Below, piece after piece: positions 22,381-34,205 of a DNA stretch of 64,000 nt. This DNA comes from Siphonodentalium dalli (Eukaryota; Mollusca; Scaphopoda; Gadilida; Siphonodentaliidae), in contig CP136069.1 of assembly GCA_032622095.1 (NCBI GenBank), positions 100,470,278-100,534,277 on the forward strand. The letters run 5' to 3'. Both the position numbers and the translations under genes were made by a program. Under the pieces are notes generated by a model that was not told the origin of the DNA, made no database searches, and was given only the letters and a program-made list of their open reading frames with translations. Numbering within the stretch: position 1 is the first letter of the stretch; each line of letters opens with the position of its first letter.

Positions 22381-22909
22381 AAATAAATTGCTCAGCTTAA
22401 CTGTCAACAATCATTGGGCCATGACAAATTCAAATGGACGTATACCTGTTATTCTGTTGGATGGCGCGGGCCACAGTGAAAGCACATACATAAAGAGTGT
22501 ACATCTGGTGCTGAAATAGGCCCATAGTGAGTTTATTTTTTTATTTTTTGAATTAAATTTTATTAAATCAAAATAAAAAAAACTAATGCCAATATAACCT
22601 CCGCCAGGGTACCCGAGTCACCACATCAAATTTGGTTGAAATCGGTCCAGTAGTCTGGGAGAAAAATCCATTTCTTCTCCTAAGCTTGTCCTAAATTACT
22701 CTTTTATAGATATACCCAGTCCAATGGAACTCTGATTAATATTGTTGAAGTTTAATATGATCTGGATGGCCATACGCATGCAGACATGCAGATTAGAATA
22801 GTCCTCCGAAAATATTTTGGGCCCAGGGGACAATAGGGGGATTACTTTTATAAACATCACTGTCCAACATATTAAATGTCCCTACCCATTTCACATTCAA
22901 TGAGATTAA

Positions 22910-23290
22910 AGGTACTCAATCCAATTAGGCGCTCCTAAATTACTATTTCTTTGGCTTTGGGGGTAAAAAATATTTGATTCGAGTCGAGGAACCAACCCTT
23001 CAAAGCTCAGAGTGATCAGATAGATTTTTGAAATTTGTTAATTTTTAGAGATGTGTTCCAATGATTGTTAATAATAACCACTTGATTTTAGAGTTATCCA
23101 TCTTACACCCACAATTTGTCCGTTTGAGACGTGGAAGTGGACCACATTTCCAAAAATTAACAAATTTCAAAAATCAATATCTGATCACTCTGAGCTTTGA
23201 AGGGTGGGTTCCTCGACTCAAATCAAATATTTTTTACCCCCGAAGCCAAAGAAATAGTAATTAAGGGGTGCTTAATCGGATTAAGTACCT
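22910..23290. mobile_element. TTAA-flanked foldback MITE, copy 2
   Basis: AGGTACTCAATCC at the left, AGTACCT at the right, TTAA flanks at 22906-22909 and 23291-23294. Almost the whole 381 bp is an inverted repeat: the block with GGGGGTAAAAAATATTTGAT recurs in complement near 23230. Confidence 0.85.
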
Positions 23291-24586
23291 TTAACTAGTC
23301 TAGAGTTGTTAACTTTTCCTAACCTGCATAAGCCACTACTATGTAACCATAGTAACTGTACCATTTGGGGCTTTCGTGACCAGGATGATTTGAGAGAACA
23401 ATAATTTCAACTTGTGGAAATGAGAACTCAAGTGCCCCATTTTTCGCCAAATGAAAATAATGTTTGTAAGCTGAATTATTTTTGCATTTGGCAAGAGACA
23501 TTGCGAAGTCTGATCAACGGGTAACCAAATGATCATTATGCAAACAAGTTTTACATGGTTGGCAGCCATTTTGGTTTGTTTCAGAACACATGATGATTTA
23601 AATGTGATGTATATGTTTCTATTTATAGTAACAAAACTTGACAAAAAGGTTTAATCTTGAAAACTATAATTGGCTATTCGAATAGAGTGACTTATGCAGT
23701 GCTTAATTTTGAATTATTCTAGAAATTATCGGAACTTGGTGTTTTCTGAAATGGTACTTATCAGTTTGAGACATGATTAAATGAACATACAAGAGCGGCA
23801 GGATCTTGTGAGGGCTAAAATAATAATAACTTCAAATTTTAAAGTTACATTTATTGGTAACAAGGCTAACAATGATGGCCATGCATACATTATATATATG
23901 CACTGCAAAATATACAATAAATTATATATAGGCCGTTCATTATGCTCATAGAAATGGAAGCATCATGAGAGTATACACAGTACATACATGGAATGCCAAT
24001 AGTAGTAAAATCATTTACACGCTTTCTAAGCAGTTCATTCAGGTGAGTAGTTAATCAAATGACAAGGTATAGTGAATGTAGGAGACTTCAGTATATGGAA
24101 GGCATAACTCATAAGATGACATCCTCGATTCCTGACGCCTGAATAATCATTGATGTCACAATACACTGGTTGGATCTTCAATTTCCAATATATCTGAGAC
24201 ACACACAAATAAAACAATAAACATGCCAGTATTTGGCAAGGACAAAGCGGGCATGGATCGCCAAATTATAAACCCCTCATCAGAAATATGCATATTTTTA
24301 GGAGCTTTATGGATGAAGCGATGATTGTTCTGCACTACTAAATATGGCAATAAGTTTTAATAGTACACATGCGAATGGCAGTTTTCAATTTAATCTTTTG
24401 ATAAGGAAAGAACATACTCCCTGTTTATTCAATTTCATGGCTTTATGCCATTCTTAGCAGCTTAATTAATGATAGGCTGATAACTTGCCGCAGACTTAAG
24501 AATTTCAAGGAATTGTGAAGTAGTTATACATCGGCACCAAAGAAATATTATGCTCCGTGCCCTACTTCATCATGAGTTCTCACACC
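23291..24586. other. Unassigned sequence
   Basis: No gene recognised; frames at 23319-23644 and 24035-24350 show no family resemblance. Confidence 0.45.
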
Positions 24587-25198
24587 AGCTCACTAAAATT
24601 TGACCAAAAACAACCACACAACTTGTACTGCTAATCTTTTTGATTATGTAATTACGTGGTCTGTGGGGTATTGTGCAAGTGGGAATTTCACAAAATGAAA
24701 GTGTCAATGACACTGTAGCTCAACTCGGAAATGGAACAATTTCATGTGTTACAGTCAATGGTGATTAGGAATGTGAATGGTTGAAAGGTCCAGTTAAAGA
24801 GTAAAATCCAAGAAGGCCTCTGGCAGCCATGTTTTTTTTCTGAATGACCCCAAAATGACTCGTTACCATTTACATGTAATGACCCCAAAATGACCAGCTC
24901 ACTCAAATTTGACCATAGACAACCACACAACTTGTACTGCTAATCTTTTTGATTATGTAATTATGTGGTCTGTGGGGTATTGTGCAAGTGGGAATTTCAC
25001 AAAATGAAAGTGTCAATGACACTGTAGCTCAACTTGGAAATGGAATAATTTCATGTGTTACAGTCAATGGTGATTAGGAATGTGAAAGGTTGAAAGGTCT
25101 AGTTAAAGAGTAAAATCCAAGAAGGCCACTGGCAGCCATGTTTTTTTTCTGAATGACCCCAAAATGACTCGTTCCCATTTACATGTAATGACCCCAAA
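24587..25198. repeat. 306-bp direct tandem duplication
   Basis: CCAGCTCACT-AAATTTGACC...ACAACTTGTACTGCTAATC at 24587 is repeated at 24893 with few differences. The unit covers the 5' flank and the start of the adjacent pearl-like element, so the 5' end is present twice. Confidence 0.9.
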
Positions 25199-26593
25199 AT
25201 GACTCATTCCCATCTACATGTCAACAGCCATGACAAATTTCATAAAGATCAGATCAAAGGTACGACCTGTAGTCTGCCAAAGGATTTAGTTACACAAAGA
25301 GTAAAATCCAAGTTGGCTGCTGGTGGTCATTTTTTTGGTCGAATGATCCCAAAATGAATCGTTCTCATCTACATGTCAATATTAACATCCATGACAAATT
25401 TCATGATGATCAGACAAACACTACAGTCTGTAGCCCGTGCTAACGGATTGAATTTTGAAATCCAAGATGGCCACTGGCGGCCATGTTTTTTGGTCGATTG
25501 ACCCCAAAATTACTCATGATGATCTGACCAAATATACCACCTGTGGCCCGTGCTAAAGGATTTAGTCATGCAAAGAGTAAAATCCAAGATGGCTGCCAGC
25601 TGCCATGTTTTATGTCCGAATGACCCCAAAATGACTCGTTCCCATCTAAATGTCATTGTTAATATCCATGACAAATTTCATTATGATCCGACCAAATGTA
25701 CGACCTGTAGGCCGTGCCAAAGGATTTAGTCATTCAAAGAGTAAAATCCAAGATGGATGCTGGTGGCCATGTTTTTTGGCCGAATGACCCCAAAATGACT
25801 CGTTCCCATCTACATGTCAATATTAACATTCATGATGATCAGACAAACAGTACAGGCTGTAGCCCGTGCTGATGGATTTAATTTTAAAATCAAAGATGGC
25901 TGCTGGTGGCCATGTTTTTTGTTTGGCCGAATGACCCCAAAATGACTCGTTCCCACCTACGTGTCAATGTCAACAGCCATGACAAATTTCACGACGATCC
26001 GACCTGTAGCCCGTGCTAAAGGATTTAGTCATGCAAAGAGTAAAATCCAATATGGCTGCTGGTGGCCATGATTTTTGGCCGAATGACCTCAAAATGACTA
26101 GTTCCCACCTACATGTTATTGTTAACATCTATGACAAATTTTATGATGATCCAACCAAAGGTACGACCTGTAGCCCGTGCCAAAGGATTTAGTCATGCAA
26201 AGAGTAAAATCCAAGATGGCTGCCAACAGCCATTTTTTTGGCCGAACGACCCCCAAAATTACTCGTTCCCATCTACATGTCAATATTAACATCCATGACA
26301 AATTTCATGATGATCAGACGAACACTGCGAATTGTAGCCCGTGCTAATGGATTGAATTTTGAAATCAAAGATGGCCACTGGTGGCCATGTTTTTTTTCCG
26401 TATGATCCCAAAATGACTCGTTCCCATCTACATGTCAATGTCAATTCCCATGACAAATTTCATAATGATCCGACCAAAGGTACCACCAGTAGCCCGTGCT
26501 AAAGGAAATTGTTGATGAATCACGCACACACATACGACGGATACCAAGCCATGGCAATAGCTCAAACTTTACAAAGTAAAGTTGAGCTAAAAA
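24697..26593 (+). mobile_element. Pearl-like tandem-core element (GTGTCAATGACAC type)
   Basis: Starts with GAAAGTGTCAATGACACTGT and AGCTCAACT. It continues with about nine imperfect ~165-bp units (CCAAGATGGCTGCTGGTGGC, AATGACCCCAAAATGACTCG, GTAGCCCGTGCTAAAGGATT). It ends with the hairpin TAGCTCAAACTTTAC-AAA-GTAAAGTTGAGCTA (26558-26589) followed by AAAA. The 5' AGCTCAACT is complementary to the 3' AGTTGAGCT. No open frame. The architecture fits pearl/Helentron-like non-autonomous elements of bivalves. Confidence 0.75.
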
Positions 26594-26657
26594 GGACATT
26601 CCCAGCTAATACAAATTACACCCTTTTTAAAATATATGTCATGCAAATGATGCATTG

Positions 26658-26935
26658 CGCAAGATTTTTGTGATTGCACATGTGAAGCACGTCATATAAA
26701 ACCATTTTGCACGTCAAATTTTTGCTATCTTGTGTCGACGACGAGCCGTGCAAGCGATAAATTCTACCCTTATTCTACCATCTTCACAGCGCATGCTCGA
26801 AGCATATACTTCGTGCAACACCGTCGAAACGAGATAGAGAAAAATTTGATGTGCATAATGGTTTTATTCAACATGCTTTGCATGTGCAATCATCAACTTA
26901 TTATTTTATCACACACAAATCTTGCACACACACAA
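26658..26935. mobile_element. Foldback element, ~280 bp
   Basis: Inverted arms of about 85 bp: GCAAGATTTTTGTGATTGCA, ATAAAACCATTTTGCACGTC and TCTTGTGTCGACG are found in complement at 26835-26935 (GATGTGCATAATGGTTTTAT, TGCATGTGCAATCA, AATCTTGC). The open frame at 26732-27046 reads through it and is not considered a gene. Confidence 0.7.
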
Positions 26936-28357
26936 ATCTTGTATCAAGACGTATTAGTAAATTTCGACATTGAATCGCGGCATTCCTTTGTAGTCTCTGA
27001 TTCCGCATATAAATTAATTCTGAAACTATTAGATATCGCAAGTTAATAGCAGACATCATCCTTAAAATGTTTATTATTCTGTATCTGTATTGGTTTCTGT
27101 GCAAATTATTAATTTCACACTTGATTGTGTGTCTTGCTCAATTTTGTTCTTAAGTCACCAGTCAAATGTGAAAAAAATGTCAAGAGGCTCCCGCAAGTGC
27201 CACCATTGAAAGTCTAAAGTAGTTTAAAGGGTTTAAATACTATTTGTTGAGCTTTTAGGACTCCTAATTACTTAAAACATCATGGAGGAAAAAACGTTTT
27301 ATTTGTGGAAAAAACTGATTTTCAGCTCTTTGGACACCCACCACCCCTGCATATATGTCTGGAATTTTGTTTCTGATAAGTAGGAATGGGAAATTTTCCA
27401 CTGATCATAGTGTTGTGAGATAAACATGTGTGGCCAGATCTCTGTGATAGAGAGTGTACATATAAGGAAGGGATAGATAAATCCCTGGAGTTTATACTCT
27501 ATTCCCTTCCTTACATGATTGTATGCCCTTTCTTCAAACCAGGGAAACTACTACAAACCAAACCAATCTCAGTCTCATATTATTCCTTATCAGTAGTTTT
27601 CATGTTCAAAAGTTCACAAGGAATAATTTCCAATTTATTGTAAATTATAATTCAGGGGAAGCAACAACATATCTGTGAATTAACCCAATGACACATAGTT
27701 AACAACTATCATAACTGATTCTGTAACAGTAACAGGATTACAACAACTTAAAACATCAATTTATAATTCAAGATTATAAAAGCAATGTAACAATAGATGG
27801 TCCCAATATTTGGAGTGAAATAAAATGATTTAGAGAGAACTGAAGACATTATCTTTAGTGACAGGGTCAATACTAACGGCCGTAAAATGGTATTGTTGGA
27901 GTCAAGGATTTTAGCCTTAATATAGCTTAATATAGGGGGGCACTGAACTCTGGTCTGCAGCTTGTACCAGAGCTTCATAAGGTGTAGAAAGGTATATCAA
28001 CATCCTATATAATGTCCACAAGTGATTGGGTTTCAACGGAAAAAGAGACACAATTTTGTCTGCAATTAAGATAACACCAAAGATAACAGAACTAGGATGT
28101 GCACTTTATATCTAGCAGCTATAACCTGAACACTTAGATTTGGTGTAGAGGCATATCCTCAAATGTGAATAACAAGAGTTTCTCTCGTCATTCCCAGGTT
28201 GAACTTATATACTAAAATTCTAATCAATATGATCCAATGACCCCATCCTCAGTTAACAAGAACAACACTTTCATTTTACACTTTGGCTTTTAGAAGTTAG
28301 TTTTAAATGTTCAGTTGGGTACCCAACTTTTATAAAATTTACATTCGGGTACCCAGC
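26936..28357. other. Unassigned sequence
   Basis: No gene or element boundary recognised. Confidence 0.45.
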
Positions 28358-28361
28358 TTAA

Positions 28362-28700
28362 AGCTACTCAATCCGATCAGACGCTCCTAAATTACTATTT
28401 CTTTGGCTTTGGGGGTAAAGAATATTTTATTCGAGTCAAGGAACCCACCCATCAAAGCTCTGAGTGATCAGATATTGATTTGTGAAGTTTGTTATTTCTC
28501 GAGTTGTCAATAATATGTGGCCCAGAAACATTAGGTCAAACGGACGGTCTTGCGGATGAAGATGGATAACTTTTACATAAAGTGGTAATAATAATCACTT
28601 GATTTTAGAGTAATCCATCTTCATCCGCAAGATCGTCCGTTTGACCAAGTGTTTCTGGGCCACATATTATTGACATCTCGAGAAATAACTAACTTCAAAA
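28362..28700. mobile_element. TTAA-flanked MITE, copy 3 (truncated foldback)
   Basis: TTAA at 28358-28361, then AGCTACTCAATCCGATC. The body has strong inverted arms: AATATGTGGCCCAGAAAC and GACGGTCTTGCGGATGAAGA, complemented at 28610-28680. The right terminus is missing; the copy ends at about 28700 beside a CGAACC-rich stretch. Confidence 0.8.
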
Positions 28701-28703
28701 TAG

Positions 28704-28810
28704 GGCCCTGCGAACCTTAGATTTTAGGTCGAACCGAACCTTGAAACCGAATCATCGTCTCGGTTTCGAATCGAACCAAACCTCGAATCTCGAACCCAAA
28801 CAACGACCGT
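28704..28810. repeat. CGAACC/TTCGAA-rich low-complexity stretch
   Basis: GGGCCCTGCGAACC is followed by many GAACCGAACC- and TCGAATC-like motifs. It may be the end of another DNA element, but no partner terminus was found. Confidence 0.35.
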
Positions 28811-29525
28811 GTTGTCGTAGACTCATGATAGAGTGGACAATCAGAAGAGTTAGTGGACATTATTATAGTAAAATCAATGGTTATTTAAGTATTGCCCATC
28901 CACACTATAAGATAATTACATAATAAAGAATTATTTTATATTGGAGATGGAGATGTTTATTCGTCTGCGACTTTGGTTTCAAATCAACGCATTTTGTGTT
29001 CTGATCTTTTCTATTTTTGCAAGTGACTTACGATTTTTTATCGGAAAAGTAATAAACGTTGGGTCCCAAATAAACACTGTGCAGTGGCAATTTTCTCTTG
29101 TAAATACATTAAGTAACTGTACGGCATATTATTATTGTAATGAGGACACTCAGTAACTATTAACAGACGGATAATTGTAGCAAGACATAAAATTGTAGCA
29201 AGACATCAAAGCACTCGACCGTCAATCTTATAACTGCGACAACACGTGACAAAGATCAAAGCGTTTCACACAGTCACAAGACAAAGCACATCGGGTAACA
29301 TATTAAACCATGTCAATAATTTTGCTGACAAACAATGACCACACCCTCTCACTGTGATTGGTTGAATCCAATTGTAGACACAAGTGCTGCCCGGAAATAC
29401 CTATTTCAGCCAGTTTACGGAGTCCATAAAAGCTTGTTCGTTCTGTATTTATGTAGTCATACTTAATCATAACTTGTTGTCTCATTAATTAGGTATAATT
29501 ATGTCTATTAGTTAAATTATATGGG

Positions 29526-29692
29526 GAATAAAACATGTACTCAATTAGGTTCCGATTGGATAGAAAATGTCTTGAGTTTTCGCACCATGCGTAAAGTGTC
29601 TATGGACAGACGAACGACGAGTGGTCAATCCGGGCATTGACACTATGTGTACCATTCTATGGTATGGGTACACATAAAAATGAGTCCCAATT
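29526..29692 (+). mobile_element. Pearl-like element, 3' tail only
   Basis: Last part of the 150-bp-core family: GTTCCGATTGGATAGAAAAT, CACCATGCGTAAAGTGTCTA, a decayed GGACAGACG tract, CGACGAGTGGTCAATCCGGG, and the hairpin TGTGTACCATTCTATGGTAT-GGGTACACA followed by TAAAAA. Confidence 0.85.
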
Positions 29693-30730
29693 TCAGCCAT
29701 GTAAGTGTTCAAACCCGCTATAACCTCATCTAGCCCAGACTGCGGTGATCTTATCCACGACCTATTGCTACAGACCATTTTACAGATAGCGAGAATGATG
29801 CATTGTGGGCCAGAAAGTATCCAAACAAAGCCACGTGCTTTACGGCCGCATGCATTTACTATGGGGGATTTAGGGTGGGTCTATAAAACTAATTATAACT
29901 TTTCTATCTGTCATAGTTTACACGAGAAATTTTAAACACATATCAGGGACATGTACCCCTTCTAGAATGTTCAAAAACATTTCCAGTTGCTTGTCGTATT
30001 TTAATTTATTTTATGCGATGAAATAATGCGAAAATTCAGAAAATTGCACTAATTTCTCAATATTTTGCGTTTTTAGTAATCGCCTGATAAAAGTCGTTCT
30101 ATTGGGAATTTTTACACCAAATTTTCAGAGAATATAGAGTAAACACAGTACTATCGGAATATCGTAAAGTAGTTCCGTGCATTTGGGATTAATTAACCCT
30201 CAGACTGCCGAAGCTGCCGCCAATAAATTTGCTTTTTCGTGTTTGACGAAAATGAAACTTGTCTGTTTAAAGGTCCCATTTTCGTGTCGAATGGTGACAG
30301 AATCTCTATTTGTCAAGTTCATGGATAAATTACATCACACTTAATCGGCTTATGTCCGCGGCCATAAACCTGTGTTTATTTGAGACAAACTGTTGCGCGC
30401 ATACGTAGCAGTTGGCGCTTGTCAGTTGAAGTTAATAATCGTGAAGCCTGTGTAACAAATGTTCAAATACAACGGAAAAAAACTACGTAAAATAAATAGC
30501 GTGACCAATGAGCATTCACAAAACAATATACTTCAGTTTTGAAAACGAGTAAAAATGATTATAAATGAAAATGCCCTTTATCATGTACCAGCGCTTTTGC
30601 GCAAGAGGGTTTTTAATGGACGCAATCATTGGATTTTGTTCTAGGCTAAAAAAAACAAAACAATACAAAATGTGTTCAAACTTCCTCTTTTGAAAGTTGA
30701 AGTAAAACATCACTCCAGTTGAAGTAAAAG

Positions 30731-30866
30731 ATGCCTGGAGTTTTTGTTATCTCTTAATAAATGCTCAGATTCTACATACAATGAAGATGTGAAATTCAAG
30801 ATTTTTCGCCAGATATAGATCCAAAGAAATACTTTGTTGAAATCTCTTGCCATATTTTGCTGTAGT
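30731..30866 (+). repeat. ~138-bp direct repeat, left copy
   Basis: ATGCCTGGAGTTTTTGTTAT through TTGCTGTAGTTATG is repeated essentially identically at 31243-31382. The pair brackets the SAP-domain fragment. Confidence 0.95.
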
Positions 30867-31066
30867 TATGTTGTAAGTTTATTGTGATTCTTTGGTGAGC
30901 ACGCAGTGAACACAAGTCATACTTTGCCAAATTCGTGCCGTATATCACGCATGTTTAGTATACCGGTACATGACACATCGTCACTTTCGGTGAATTGTTG
31001 AAACACAAGTTAGAACATCTAACAGAAGTTTTATGGGGTATATAAAATAGAAGCATGGCCAGTTGA

Positions 31067-31270
31067 TGTACAGACACCGAACTAAAAACCTTCCTAAACG
31101 ACCGTGGTGTTCCATCAACAAGACGAAAAAAAGATGAGAAAGTGCAGCTAGCCGAGTTGGCACACAAACAGAATTTTCCAGTTATTCAGTCGGCAGATGA
31201 TCAACAGAAAACGGTTAATAACCAAAAAGCGAAGTTGTTATGCATGCCTGGAGTTTTTGTTATCTCTTAA
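31067..31270 (+). pseudogene. SAP-domain protein N-terminal fragment
   Basis: The open frame reads ELKTFLNDRGVPSTRRKKDE, then KVQLAELAHKQNFPVIQSAD. The L-K-x-F-L-x(2)-R-G-V-P-x(5)-K-x(3)-V/L-x-L-A pattern is a SAP motif, a two-helix DNA-binding module. N-terminal SAP motifs are common in invertebrate transposon-encoded proteins, including those with SWIM or YqaJ domains (family knowledge). A stop lies just upstream (31064-31066), and an ATGGCCAGT in a shifted frame at 31054 may be the original start. The frame ends in the direct repeat at 31245, so only the N-terminus survives. Confidence 0.6.
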
Positions 31271-31382
31271 TAAATGCTCAGATTCTACATACAATGAAGA
31301 TGTGAAATTCAAGATTTTTCGCCAGATATAGATCCAAAGAAATACTTTGTTGAAATCTCTTGCCATATTTTGCTGTAGTTAT
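31243..31382 (+). repeat. ~138-bp direct repeat, right copy
   Basis: Second copy of the segment at 30731-30866, near identical. Terminates the SAP frame. Confidence 0.95.
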
Positions 31383-33328
31383 GCAAAACGTGCATCTCCA
31401 TCTTAACACATCGATGTAGATTGAAAACGACATATTTGCGGTCATGTAATGAGAACATAAATGCTCTTTATTTGTTCAGTTTTATATGGTATAAAATGAC
31501 CTTCCGAATTACTCTAAACTTGAAAGTTTTTTGTAGGAAATCAATAAACTTATAGTACATGTACGAATATTCATATCAAATTAAATAATACTCACGTTTC
31601 TGGGTTACGTCGGTCATTATTGCAACCGAAAACTGCACAGCGATTTGAAGGCATTTCAATTTATGATTTTGTAAGGGTAGTAGATAGGCACGAAGCGAAG
31701 TTATTTTGTTGAATGAGAGTAGAAGGGTGCGAAGAGCCCGGATGGTCGAAAAGATCGAGAGATCTTCTCCTTCATCCCGGTGATTTTGTTCTCCAAACCA
31801 AGTCGCATATATAGCAGACAGTGGCGGCATTTTCAGACAACTTTTGAAGAAACCCTAGCATATAGATTAGATTCAACCTAATCATAGCAAGGGCTTCGTT
31901 TCATACAGTTAAACAAACAAATGATGGCAAGACCTCCACTAGTGTGTTGATAACTGTTGTGAAAACAATACTTATTCGACCTGATGTGCAGCCGTCACAA
32001 TAGACATGAAAGAGTATCACCTCGCCCTCTCACATGCTTCAGTTGTCAGTTAAAACATGAAGTTTTTCATAAAACAGTTTCATTTTCGTGAAACGCATGC
32101 GAAGCCAGATGTGCGAAGAGAGAATTTATTGACGGCAACTTCGGCAGTCTGAGGGTTAATTAATCCCAAATGCACGGAACTCCTTTACGATATTCCGATA
32201 GTACTGTGTTTACTCTATATTCTCTAAAAATTTGGTGCAAAAATTCCCAATAGAACGACTTTTATCAGGCGTTTACTAAAACCGCAAAATATTGAGAATA
32301 TTAAAAACCTTCTTGCGCAAAAGCGCCGGTACACGATAAAGAGCGTTTTCATTTATAATCGTTTTTACTCGTTTTCAAAACTGATGTATATATTGTTTTG
32401 TGAATGCTCATTGGTCACGCTATTTATTTTACGTAGTTTTTTTCTGTTGTATTTGAACATTTGTTACACAGGCTTCACGATTATTAACTTCAACTGATAA
32501 GCGCCGACTGCTACGTATGCGCGCAATAGTTTGTCTCAAATAAATTGTTATAAAAACACAGGTTTATGGCCGCGGACATGGCCGATTAAGTGTGATGTAA
32601 TTTATCCATGAACTTGACAAATGGAGATTCTGTCACCATTCGACACGAAAATGGGACCTTTAAACAGACAAGTTTCATTTTCGTCGAACATGAAAAAGCG
32701 AATTTATTGGCGGCAGCTTGAGGGTTAATTAATACCAAATTCACAGAACTCCTTTACGATATTCCGATAGTACTGTGTTTACTCTATATTCTCTGAAAAT
32801 TTGGTGTAAAAATTCCCAATAGAACGACTTTTATCAGGCGTTTACTAAAACCGCAAAATATTGAGAAATTAGTGCAATTTTCTGAATTTTCGCATTATTT
32901 CACCGCATAAAATCAATTAAAATACGACAAGCAACTGGAAATGTTTTTGAACATTCTAGAAGGTGTACATGTCCCTGATATATGTTTAAAATTTCTCGCG
33001 TAAACTATGACAGATACCAAAGTTATAATTAGTTTTATAGACCCACCCTAAATCCCCCATAGTAAATGCATGCGGCCGTAAAGCACATGGCTTTGTTTGG
33101 ATACTTTCTGGCCCACAATGCAACAGTCAAAATGGTTATCTGTAAAATGGTCTATGCTACAGGGACATCCTTAAAAAAAGAAGCCCTTTCACCGAGAGTT
33201 GGGAAGCGTATCAGTCTGAACATGTGTTCAAATATTGACACAGAACGGATCTACCATTATATTGGAACAGCACAATGCACTTCCTCCAAAAATTGTATCT
33301 GTGACCATAAGATTACTGCTACTCGCGC

Positions 33329-33348
33329 ATATATATATATATATATCA
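33329..33348. repeat. (AT)n microsatellite
   Basis: A short run of alternating TA dinucleotides inside the plus-strand open frame 33066-33410, which is not considered coding. Confidence 0.85.
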
Positions 33349-33959
33349 GATTTATGGAGGCACGGAATCACTTAGAGTGTTCATTGCATCAAATGTGCTT
33401 GCTACAGTGAGAATGAATAAATTTTCATTTTTTATCGAAATGGCCATGTATCGATCGGTATGGCACATTGAGATATCCCTCAACTCAGATCAAGCTTGAA
33501 AATCTTCTAAAACCAGTTTGTGCAGATGTAAATGGGACTCAATGCAAAGTCTGCAGGGAATGCTTAAAATAAAGCTAACATGAAATAAATAACAAGTAAC
33601 TTAAATAAACACAACCAACAGCCAAACAACTGGAAGCGCTATCTCTGTTCCCATTTCTTTATGGTTCTGTTGTTAAACAGTAGTGATTGAGTCGGATATG
33701 GGCAAGATGGTTCATTTCTTTCCTCAGACTTCTCTGCATGGTGTGATAGGTCAATCGAAACAGTAGAATCCTGAAATGAAAAATTTGGTTGGAAAGAGTG
33801 GCAGCCATCAATTTTGAATAAAAAAATCATTTAAAAATTTGTCAGCTCCCATCTAGAGGTGATCCTAAAAATGCCTGTAAATTTTTTAAACAATTCTCCA
33901 ACAAGTGCACCATCCTGAGTACTTATCCCTGCCAAGGTGGCTTTCCGCAGAAGTTTATT

Positions 33960-34205
33960 AATTTTCTGATGTAAAAAAAACAAACTCTGATCAAACCCAT
34001 ATTTGAACTCGGTTTGTATTTTGGCCTGAGAAACCCATATACAAAATTTGGTTCCGATCAGATAGAAAATGTTTGTGTTATCGCATTATGTGTAAAGTGT
34101 CTATGGACAGACGGACAGACAGACGGATGGACGGACAAATGACGAGTGGTCAATCCGGACGTCGACACTATGTGTACCATACTATGGTATGGGTACACAT
34201 AAAAA
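33960..34205 (+). mobile_element. Pearl-like element, short copy
   Basis: One 150-bp core (GATCAAACCCATATTTGAAC, GAGAAACCCATATACAAAAT), then GTGTCTATGGACAGACGGAC, GTCAATCCGGACG, and the ATGTGTACC...GGTACACAT hairpin followed by AAAAA. Confidence 0.85.

Larger units (their letters stand above)
29772..33153 (+). mobile_element. 3.4-kb element with ~865-bp inverted arms
   Basis: 29772-30630 and 32295-33153 are inverted copies with high similarity over about 860 bp. The ends are AGACCATTTTACAGATA and its complement. Flanks ATTGCTAC (29764-29771) and ATGCTAC (33154-33160) look like an 8-bp target duplication with one base lost. The interior holds a 140-bp direct repeat pair and a SAP-domain fragment. 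A ~170-bp block of the right arm (32715-32870) is duplicated at 32122-32295. Superfamily not assigned; an 8-bp duplication would fit hAT, P or Merlin. Confidence 0.8.

Noticed and set aside
26732-27046. 104-residue plus-strand ORF
   Set aside because: It reads through the foldback element at 26658-26935 and has no domain resemblance.
30867-31242. LTR retrotransposon bounded by the 138-bp direct repeats
   Set aside because: The internal region is under 400 bp and has a SAP motif only, with no TG/CA ends, primer-binding site or gag-pol motifs.
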